From: a virus
Reading direction: 5' to 3' (one strand)
Virus record (IMG/VR): IMGVR_UViG_3300047551_001073
Coordinates: 1 to 20,399 of that record
Length of the DNA: 20,399 nucleotides
In this document: in pieces, positions 13,314-20,399 of the stretch
Position numbering within the stretch: position 1 is the stretch's first letter
How the letters are laid out: each line of letters opens with the position of its first letter
The notes under the pieces: generated by a model
Databases searched by the model: none
The model's input: only the letters and a program-made list of their open reading frames with translations
What the model was told of the DNA's origin: nothing
Position numbers and translations under genes: made by a program

Positions 13314-14474
13314 TTAACATGTGGGACCAAATAAATATCCTTTAGCAGTTGCCGTGGTAATATTAGATGCTGCAAATCCAGTAATTCCTTGCGCGTCAAT
13401 AGTTACTGGGCCGTATCCAGGATCAGAAGTAATATTTCTAAGATCTGTATACATTGTATTCAGTGCAGATGTAGATAGACTGCATCCACTAATATTTAAA
13501 AAATTTCTAGCACCTATAGTTTTGTTTCCTATAATAAAACTTTCAGGAGTTCCTTTCACGCTTCCTTGCAGTCTAACTGAAGAAACTTTGTTTGTTATAT
13601 AATTACCACAATAATTGTGTAGTCCTATTGTCAGTTTGGTCAAATTGGGTAAAGTGTTTCCAGAAAAAGAAGTCAATGATTGTGGGTTTACTTCTACTGG
13701 ATTGTTTGTTTGTGTTGCGAGTGCTATTTGCCTTAAAGTTTGAATATTATCAACGGTAATACCTGTCAGTAAAGAGTCTTTTATGAATAATTCATATAAT
13801 TGTGATCCAGAAGGAAAAGAAATTCCAGTAAATCCACAACTTGATGCTCCCAGTCTTTTTAAGTTTGCACCTATTGTTAGGGATTTTAAAGCAAAATTAT
13901 GATTACAAAAAAATTGTTCTAGATTAGACAATCCAGAAACATCAATTGATGCAAAACAATTTCCAGAACATGCTATTGTTGAAATATTTTTGCAGGCATT
14001 TATATCCCCCAGACTAGTAAGTTTATTTCTATCACACTTTAAAACTTTTAATTGTTGGCATGTGGATGTGTCAATTTCTCTTGTACACATATTAAATTGA
14101 TTTTGATTGGCACCAAAATTAGTTTGTTGTTTTTTTCTTTTATCACATGCAAAAAATGTTATATTGCCTTTTAAATTTCCAGATGCATCACAAGGTTCTA
14201 CTATTACTTTTTTTAAATTATTATCAGTTGGTACTTTGTAAGCATTTCCTCTGATTGCTGTTCCATCTATTTTTTGAAGACCAAATCCAGTACAGTCTAC
14301 TACTTGTGTAGACCCATCCCACCAAGTAACTTTAAACAAACTTGTTGATGTTGCAACACCAACTCCAAAAGGTAAAGTGAGACCAGTAGTATTTGGATTT
14401 AAAATATTTGAAGGTAAATCTGTATATAATACTATTCTTTCTTGGGGTTTAACTCCAACAGTTGGTCTCATCAT
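13314..14474 (-). CDS. Leucine-rich-repeat protein, probably virion- or host-contact-associated
   Basis: With the ATG at 14474 the protein has 386 aa. An N-terminal beta-rich region (1-130) is followed by about five leucine-rich repeats at 138-245, stepping roughly 20-21 residues: LKVLKCDRNKLTSL, ISTIACSGNCFASI, LEQFFCNHNFALKSL, LKRLGASSCGFTGI, LYELFIKDSLLTGI. The recurrent Cys in the strand recalls internalin-J-like repeats with a cysteine ladder. The C-terminal part (about 260-386) looks like further, degenerate repeats. There is no signal peptide. The start at 14474 is chosen because AGGAG lies 10 nt ahead and ATG overlaps the upstream stop as ATGA. Coupling to the large fibre-like gene suggests a tail or adhesion role (inference). 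Confidence 0.85.
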   Translation of the reverse strand: MMRPTVGVKPQERIVLYTDLPSNILNPNTTGLTLPFGVGVATSTSLFKVTWWDGSTQVVDCTGFGLQKIDGTAIRGNAYKVPTDNNLKKVIVEPCDASGNLKGNITFFACDKRKKQQTNFGANQNQFNMCTREIDTSTCQQLKVLKCDRNKLTSLGDINACKNISTIACSGNCFASIDVSGLSNLEQFFCNHNFALKSLTIGANLKRLGASSCGFTGISFPSGSQLYELFIKDSLLTGITVDNIQTLRQIALATQTNNPVEVNPQSLTSFSGNTLPNLTKLTIGLHNYCGNYITNKVSSVRLQGSVKGTPESFIIGNKTIGARNFLNISGCSLSTSALNTMYTDLRNITSDPGYGPVTIDAQGITGFAASNITTATAKGYLFGPTC

Positions 14475-17470
14475 GCGGTTAGATCTCCTGATAGCAACCA
14501 AATATTTGTAGAAAGTTGTATTGCAGATGCTGTGCTGTATCGTGTTCTAAGGAATCTTCCCGGTGTAAAATTAAGTGTTACACCAGAAGCTCCAGTGAAT
14601 CCAACTTGTCCCACACCTAATTGTGCAAAGTAAAGCACCGTTCCTGTTGGGAATGCAACCGAAGAATTTAGAGGAATGGTCATTGTTATACCGGATGCAT
14701 TGTTTAGAGTTATCAGTTTGCTAACATCGCTCAATACTGCTGTATAAGCAGTTCCTGTCTGTGCATTTATTTGCTGATACCCGATCAATGCTCCAGTAGC
14801 AGTTACGTTTCCTGTAACGTTTATGCCAGAACTAAATGTTGCACCATTTACAAATGTTTGTGTGCCAGAGAATGTTCCTCCAGCAGCAGATATTCCTGAA
14901 GTAAATCTTGTTAGAGCACTAAATGTTCCACCCGGAGCACTTATACCGCTTGTGGCATTCAACAATCCATAAATTGTTGCGGCTGTTTGTGCTGTTGCTC
15001 CGATGACTGCAGTGTTGGATCCCAACCCAACTGCCTGTGTTCCTATTACAATTTCATTTGTCTGAGCGTTTGCTGATGCTCTGGACTGATATCCTATATA
15101 TATGCTACCAGTTGCGCCAAGAAGTAAAGTAGCAGCACTACCTCTATAATATCCAGCCTGACTGCCAATTGCTGTATTTTGACTTCTTCCTAAATTAATT
15201 CCACCTAAAGAACGGTAACCAATTCCAACATTATCGTTTCCAGTAGATATATTTCCTAGAGATCCAACTCCAATTGCAGAGTTATTTGAACCACTGGAAT
15301 TAGCGAATAAAGTCGAACTACCGACACCTACATTATATAATCCAGAACTATTTGAATTTAATGAAGCATAACCAAGAGCAATATTATCTGTACCATCTAT
15401 GTTGAGTTCTAAGGAACTGGCACCAATCGCTAAATTATAATTTCCTATAGTATTTGTTGTAAGTGTAAATGCGCCAAGAGCAACATTGTATAATTTATTT
15501 CCAGCTCCTAAGCCAACTCTCATTCCATTTACAGAAATATCGGTGGCAAATGTTGCTCCACCAGCCACCGTAATTCCAGATAGGAATCTTGCTTGAGAAC
15601 TGAAAGTACCACCAGCCGCAGAGATTCCAGCATTAAATCTTACAAGTGAACTGAATGTTGCACCAGCAGCGCTGATACCACCGGGGAAGTTTGTAAGAGT
15701 ATTAAAAGTGTTTGTATTTGTAAAAGTTTGAGCCGCTGAAAGTCCTGCAAGAACTGTTGTTGTTGGAGGTAATGTTACTGTATAGCCAAAGCCAGAAGGT
15801 GCTGAAAATTGTAAAATACCAGTAGAGGCTGAAACATCTTGAAAAGATGTTATTTGATTTGAAGCTGGTATTATTGTTATATAATTTCCAGTTACATCAC
15901 TGTCAACTACTTCTAAACTTGGATTAATTGATTGATTAACAGTAAAATTATTATTAACATTAGTCCTAGCAACATTCGTAATAGCACCAGTTCCACCATC
16001 AATGCTCAAAACACCAGTGTTGCTAAAGGACATCGTTTGACCAGAAACACTCAGACCGATTCCGCTGCTATTCGTGATTCCTATGGCACCAGTGAGACCG
16101 CGAACACTGTTAACACCAACAATTGCTCCAGTAGATCCATTGAAACTTGTAACAACAGGGAGATCACTAAAACTTTTATTAACCCAGTCTCCAGATGACG
16201 AATCGTAAATAAGCGCTTGATTATTCGCTACGCTTGTAATGGACACATCGCTCAAGTCATCAAGAGTTGCAATCGCAACACCACCACCACCAATATTTGC
16301 AGTGCTGCGAAACAATCCTGCTTGAACTATTTCGTAGTCCCCAGTTGAGCTAAAATTTGCAATTCCGCTTTTTACAATTAAGTATGCGCAAAAGATTGCA
16401 CTGTCCGCTGAGTCATCTGATTCAGAAAATTCTTCAAAAAATAATGCTGCCTTTGCTGTATCTATGCTATTATACGTAACTCTTCCATAATAAACTAGCA
16501 ATACTGTTGGTTCAGTGGGATAATAAAAAACACGTTGTATTGTGTATCTGCCACCTGCAACAGAATTTAAAGTTCCAGAACCATCATCATAATTTGTTGC
16601 ATCTACAGTAGAATTGATTACTGTAATCCAACTACCAGCTGTGGCCCCACGATATTGTCTGTATATTATTGGTGTTGGATTTGAATCGGTGTCATTGACA
16701 ACATTTGGGCTATTTGGATTTATTGGATAATTTCTTCCCAAATCATATGCCGAACCAGATGATCTTGATAACTGAAGTGTTCCCGGATACCCAGTAATTT
16801 CATGCCCAGACAATTTTAATGGACCAAAGGCTCTGACAAAGCCATCCATTTGATTTCCTTGGCCATATGCAACGTGTGGATATGTCTTTGCAAAAGAAAT
16901 ATAACTTTTTGTTGGGTGTATTAGAGCACCAATTGGTATCTGGGAATCATATTGGTTTACAGTAAATGGAGTATGATTTTGCAATATATTTCCCGAACTA
17001 TTCATTGAAATATATGTTATATCATATGTTGTCAACCCGCTTAATGTTAATCCACTTGCTCCACTCCAAGATACATAATTAACTGTTGGTGATGGATATG
17101 AATAAGTTGAACCGCCAGGAGTGACAATAATTCCGCTTCCTGCAGTGATGTCAAATGTGGCTGTATTTCCAGAATTTATAGAAAGCAGACCACCGTAAAG
17201 TAAACCAGTTTGCAAATTTTCTATAAATCTTTCGCCAGATACACCATCCAAAAGATCAGCATCAAGATCACTTCCAGAACCTTCAATAACATTTACAGAA
17301 AAACTTGCACCAGACAAAGATTCTTGGTATCCAACAGAAATTTGATTTCCAGCAGATATTCCTGGATGACTGTCCAATTTGTCCCATGCAACACCATTGT
17401 ATATCCAACGGTTAATTCCGTATGAATACGTTTGTCCTGTTGCTGGTCCTATTGGAAAATCAATTGGCAT
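14471..17470 (-). CDS. Large modular tail-fibre-like protein with YadA-head-like repeats
   Basis: A 999-aa protein. The N-terminus (MPIDFPIGPATGQTYSYG) is a common opening of phage fibre and structural proteins. A middle domain (about 130-400) is followed by SFNGSTGAIVGV and related repeats (about 440-500). Two runs of GISAAGGTFSS..RF modules lie at about 590-645 and 840-880. Between them, about 650-820, are repeats such as NIALGYASL, NVGVGSSTL and NTAIGSQAG, like the left-handed parallel beta-roll of trimeric adhesins (YadA head). A C-terminal tip domain follows (about 895-999). The whole suggests a trimeric fibre for host binding. The start ATG lies 6 nt after the upstream stop with GGTAA ahead, and the stop overlaps the leucine-rich-repeat gene. 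Confidence 0.88.
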   Translation of the reverse strand: MPIDFPIGPATGQTYSYGINRWIYNGVAWDKLDSHPGISAGNQISVGYQESLSGASFSVNVIEGSGSDLDADLLDGVSGERFIENLQTGLLYGGLLSINSGNTATFDITAGSGIIVTPGGSTYSYPSPTVNYVSWSGASGLTLSGLTTYDITYISMNSSGNILQNHTPFTVNQYDSQIPIGALIHPTKSYISFAKTYPHVAYGQGNQMDGFVRAFGPLKLSGHEITGYPGTLQLSRSSGSAYDLGRNYPINPNSPNVVNDTDSNPTPIIYRQYRGATAGSWITVINSTVDATNYDDGSGTLNSVAGGRYTIQRVFYYPTEPTVLLVYYGRVTYNSIDTAKAALFFEEFSESDDSADSAIFCAYLIVKSGIANFSSTGDYEIVQAGLFRSTANIGGGGVAIATLDDLSDVSITSVANNQALIYDSSSGDWVNKSFSDLPVVTSFNGSTGAIVGVNSVRGLTGAIGITNSSGIGLSVSGQTMSFSNTGVLSIDGGTGAITNVARTNVNNNFTVNQSINPSLEVVDSDVTGNYITIIPASNQITSFQDVSASTGILQFSAPSGFGYTVTLPPTTTVLAGLSAAQTFTNTNTFNTLTNFPGGISAAGATFSSLVRFNAGISAAGGTFSSQARFLSGITVAGGATFATDISVNGMRVGLGAGNKLYNVALGAFTLTTNTIGNYNLAIGASSLELNIDGTDNIALGYASLNSNSSGLYNVGVGSSTLFANSSGSNNSAIGVGSLGNISTGNDNVGIGYRSLGGINLGRSQNTAIGSQAGYYRGSAATLLLGATGSIYIGYQSRASANAQTNEIVIGTQAVGLGSNTAVIGATAQTAATIYGLLNATSGISAPGGTFSALTRFTSGISAAGGTFSGTQTFVNGATFSSGINVTGNVTATGALIGYQQINAQTGTAYTAVLSDVSKLITLNNASGITMTIPLNSSVAFPTGTVLYFAQLGVGQVGFTGASGVTLNFTPGRFLRTRYSTASAIQLSTNIWLLSGDLTA

Positions 17471-17476
17471 AAATTA

Positions 17477-20371
17477 TTACCAGAATTTTAGTGTTCTCCA
17501 CATTTCAAATCCAGAGTGGCGCATGATGTAGATGTACGACAGGTCATCCGCAGTCTTTACTATTTCAAACTTGTTGCTCAAGGTTGCGGTTCCATGTGCG
17601 TATGGGGTGGAGCCTGCAATGTCAACCTTGAACTTCGCCAAGTCAAGCACATAGATGCGGTTGGTGTTATCCTTTGTGAAGTAATATGAGTCCGCACCAT
17701 CGTAAACATACATGGAACCCGTTGTCAGAGTTGTTGTGATGGGTGTGATAAATGGCGTGATTTCCCATGTGGATGTGGGAATGTCAAATATGTCAAACAG
17801 GTTGGAAGCACCACCACGGGGCGACAACAGCCATCGACCTTTCTTTGCAGCATCAGACAGACCAAACAACCACTTGATGTCCGTTCCCGTGCTTCTTGCA
17901 GGGATTTCATAAATTGCATAAAAAGTATCAGTTGTGTTGGATGTAAGGGTAGGAACAGTTATTACTGTTGCGGTATTTGATGTTACTGTTACTTCAACTG
18001 TCGCTGTACCAGCAGACGAAGAAGCGGCTCCAGCAATATAACGGATTCTTTTTCCTGCCAGATAGTTTACGGGGAAATTTTTGTTTGCATCGGTAACAGT
18101 TGTAGTGCCTGCTCCAGTTGTTACTATTCCGTATGAGTCCATGATTTCATATTTGGAAGTAGCATCAGGTGTGGCAACACCCCAAGATGCAACCGTGAGT
18201 GTGGTAGCACTATTGGCGGTGATTACCGCATCATTACCCTCGCCTGTTCCTGCCACCACACGAACACGGCAGTTTAGGTACTGGTTGTTTCTCCAGTTTT
18301 TGGTGGTGTCTACAAGAGTTGTGGCTGTTCCTGAAGTTGCCCATCCGTTGGGCGAACGCTCTGCAACTTTGTCCACGGACATCGCACCAAATGGTCGTGC
18401 TTCCTGAATCACATAACGAGACTGGCCGTTCGTCATTGCCGAAATTGCAGAGGACAAAGTTAATGTTGTTGCAGTATTTGCAGTAATGCGTCTTGCTCCC
18501 AAGTTGGTTGGAGATATGCCCGCAGTCTGTACAAACACTACACGACCAACATGCTCGTTTGTTGTCCAATTTTGAGCCGCATCAACAATTAAGGATGTGG
18601 TCAAGGAGCTTGCTGCTGTTGGGCTTTGTGTTGCAGCAGCATTTGCAGCAATACTGAAAGTGGTTAGAGATGATGTGCCTATAATTTGGAAAGTGGCATT
18701 AAATGTGGTTTCGGTGGCACATCCTGCAATAATTGCATACTCTCCATGACGGAAATCGTGGTTTACTGCGGTTACCACATTTCCAACCTTTCCTACTGTT
18801 AAGGTTATGGTAAGACCAGAACCGCTGCCGCCTGTGGTGTTAGATGATCCGTTAGAGTAGCCACTGCCTGATGCTGCAAGTTGAAGTGCTGTTACTGCAC
18901 CTGTTGAACTTACAGCGGTAACATAAGCCTGCCCATTTGTGCCTGTCGTAGAACAAGTAACCAAGTCACCAACCACATAGTTTGTGCCACCTGCATTTAC
19001 CGCAACAGTCAAAATACCGCTTGCAGAATAGGTAATGCTTGTGATTGCGTATCCTTCGTGGGGAGGACCATATGAACCCGTATTTCCAGCAGCGGGAGTA
19101 GCGGATATTTGACGAGCAACGCCCGAATCCACTACCGGTGCGCTTGCCCACAAGTCTTTTTCCACCGAATACTGAAGCATGGCAGCGGAACCATTTCCTG
19201 CCAACCACATCTTGTCCGTATCACCGTATATGGCGTAACCCGATGTATTGTCGGGGGTGATGTCCCACTTGTGGTCAATATAGAATGTATCTGCGGTATG
19301 TGCAGCAATGCGTCTGCGTTGACCTGTGCCTGTACCTGATACGATTCGTATCTGGTGATTGGTGTATCGGTCGTATCCGTAGGTTGCTCCACTATGCACC
19401 AAACTTTTTACGGTAGCTGAAGAAGCAGTGACACCACTTACAAACACCCCGCCTGCCTCGCCTGTGCGATCTATTGCAAAATCCGTGCCCAGTGCGGCAG
19501 CAAAATGCATTGGGCCACCAGGAGTTTTGGTAAACCATGTGTCCAGCAGAATATCGTAGAACTGCCAAGACGCAAAAGGCGTTGCGGATGCTGCTGAAAG
19601 TATCCATATTCCACCTGTCATAATCTGATAAATGGAACTTGCATCGGGGGTGACATCCCAAGAGGTGTTTACAGTAAGTTCGGTAGATTCAATCACAAAA
19701 TGGGTCTGTGATCCCGCAGTAGTGACAGGAGCCGCAAAAGGAGCCACCGCAGAGAAGCCCGTGTTGTTGAATGAGTCAACTGCCTGATGGTTGGTGTCGG
19801 AAAGGGTAAGCGTGGTGGTGTCGTTGTACAGAATTCTGCGAATCTGTGACTGACCAGTGTTATAGATAAGCCTAACATTGTATCCATCCCACTGATTTAC
19901 TCGCCATTTCTTTGTGGAGTCACCAATTTGGGTTGCACTTGCGGTGGTTGCCAAGCCGTTGTCGTGAATAACTCCATCCGAAACAGCCGTAATGGTTCGC
20001 TCTTGTCCTGCTCCTGTGCCTGCAACTATACGAATCTTGCTGCCAATACAAATGTTACCAAGCCTGCCAAGCCCACCAACTGTAATGGTGGTGGAGGTTG
20101 CGCTGATGGTGTGTCCTCTACTGCCCGAATACGCTGCGTATTTTGCTGCGACAGCCGTGACGGGCGCGATATTTGGGGGAGCGCATTCCTGCCACGAATC
20201 GCTGTAGGTGTCGTAACGCCACATGGCTTGGGCGTTGATGTAGTACATATACCGTGCTTTTTCATCTGAAGACACCAAAACAGAAGTGCTGGCTGTTGCA
20301 ACTGGCGCAAAGCGCATCCACTCAAATACTGGAAGATCAACTTGTGGTTTTAATAAATTTTGAAGTGCCAT
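17477..20371 (-). CDS. Large virion protein with repeated GTG-loop modules and Kelch-like blades
   Basis: A 964-aa protein with no signal peptide. Six related modules of 50-75 residues share the core x-RIVxGTGxGQxRxI and TANxATTLTV, at about 86-140, 141-199, 313-385, 588-656, 678-744 and 747-824. Between them are short blade-like motifs with YD/FD and Trp: WRYDTYSDSWQE (51-62), WQFYDILLDTW (269-279), QYSVEKDLWASAP (400-412) and FDIFDIPTSTWEI (859-871). A GG.NYVVGD segment with a glycine-rich GSGYSNG stretch (about 455-525) is a common insert in phage fibre proteins. This predicts a beta-propeller-like scaffold carrying repeat inserts. The likely place is tail or baseplate surface; the exact role is unknown. 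AGGA precedes the ATG by 9 nt. The gene is clearly richer in GC than its neighbours. Confidence 0.88.
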   Translation of the reverse strand: MALQNLLKPQVDLPVFEWMRFAPVATASTSVLVSSDEKARYMYYINAQAMWRYDTYSDSWQECAPPNIAPVTAVAAKYAAYSGSRGHTISATSTTITVGGLGRLGNICIGSKIRIVAGTGAGQERTITAVSDGVIHDNGLATTASATQIGDSTKKWRVNQWDGYNVRLIYNTGQSQIRRILYNDTTTLTLSDTNHQAVDSFNNTGFSAVAPFAAPVTTAGSQTHFVIESTELTVNTSWDVTPDASSIYQIMTGGIWILSAASATPFASWQFYDILLDTWFTKTPGGPMHFAAALGTDFAIDRTGEAGGVFVSGVTASSATVKSLVHSGATYGYDRYTNHQIRIVSGTGTGQRRRIAAHTADTFYIDHKWDITPDNTSGYAIYGDTDKMWLAGNGSAAMLQYSVEKDLWASAPVVDSGVARQISATPAAGNTGSYGPPHEGYAITSITYSASGILTVAVNAGGTNYVVGDLVTCSTTGTNGQAYVTAVSSTGAVTALQLAASGSGYSNGSSNTTGGSGSGLTITLTVGKVGNVVTAVNHDFRHGEYAIIAGCATETTFNATFQIIGTSSLTTFSIAANAAATQSPTAASSLTTSLIVDAAQNWTTNEHVGRVVFVQTAGISPTNLGARRITANTATTLTLSSAISAMTNGQSRYVIQEARPFGAMSVDKVAERSPNGWATSGTATTLVDTTKNWRNNQYLNCRVRVVAGTGEGNDAVITANSATTLTVASWGVATPDATSKYEIMDSYGIVTTGAGTTTVTDANKNFPVNYLAGKRIRYIAGAASSSAGTATVEVTVTSNTATVITVPTLTSNTTDTFYAIYEIPARSTGTDIKWLFGLSDAAKKGRWLLSPRGGASNLFDIFDIPTSTWEITPFITPITTTLTTGSMYVYDGADSYYFTKDNTNRIYVLDLAKFKVDIAGSTPYAHGTATLSNKFEIVKTADDLSYIYIMRHSGFEMWRTLKFW

Positions 20372-20399
20372 ATATTAATTTCCTATTATGTAAATATTA

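Noticed and set aside
14475-14501. ATG at 14501 for the leucine-rich-repeat gene
   Set aside because: The ATG at 14474 has an AGGAG at suitable distance and the ATGA overlap with the upstream stop.
18081-18407. Long open frames on the opposite strand of the 964-aa gene and several others at 17.7-20.3 kb
   Set aside because: They are low-complexity Cys/Val/Ser-rich shadows of the repeat-coding strand, without ribosome binding sites or sensible proteins.
14471-20371. CRISPR-like array in the repeat-rich right arm
   Set aside because: The repeats are diverged protein-coding modules, not short identical direct repeats with unique spacers.
1-20399. Insertion sequence, integrase or attachment site next to the tRNA gene
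   Set aside because: No transposase, integrase or direct repeat of the tRNA end is visible; the tRNA is part of a phage transcript.

Overview
The window is a piece of a T4-like (myovirus-type) bacteriophage genome. The polymerase, UvsX recombinase, replicative helicase and primase all match the T4 gp43, UvsX, gp41 and gp61 types in motifs and length. The genes overlap or nearly abut, and T4-type late promoter boxes (NATAAATA / CTAAATA) occur. B12-dependent ribonucleotide reductase and ThyX stand in for the class I reductase and thymidylate synthase of T4 itself. A small lipoprotein with spanin-like architecture points to a Gram-negative host; an aquatic bacterium is a guess from the overall gene style.

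Layout. At the left edge, a late box, a ribosome binding site and 11 codons of a further minus-strand gene run off the window (1-58). A minus-strand terminator (64-95) separates it from tRNA-Asn(GTT) and nrdJ. From 179 to 10529 all genes are on the minus strand and form the replication and nucleotide block. In transcription order these are a DUF1599-like gene, DNA polymerase, two unknown genes, uvsX, a small unknown gene, helicase, primase, a small acidic gene, thyX, nrdJ and the tRNA. From 10599 to 12357 is the only plus-strand block: a membrane-anchored protein, a holin-like protein, a lipoprotein with unimolecular-spanin topology, and a beta-rich protein. It meets dut head-on with no base between the stop codons. 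From 12358 to 20371 the strand is minus again: dut, a small unknown gene, a leucine-rich-repeat protein and two very large virion or fibre-type proteins.

How the genes work together. NrdJ, ThyX and Dut supply and clean the dNTP pool. Polymerase, helicase, primase and UvsX copy and recombine the DNA. The right arm probably encodes host-contact structures, and the plus-strand block may act at the envelope late in infection; no endolysin is present in the window.

The most interesting regulatory signal is a set of five sigma70-like promoters, all with a 16-nt spacer. In three of them (helicase, an unknown gene, dut) TATAAT lies exactly 6 nt before the ATG, which predicts leaderless mRNAs. Base composition is mosaic: the plus-strand block is very AT-rich, while the 2.9-kb gene at the right end is much richer in GC.
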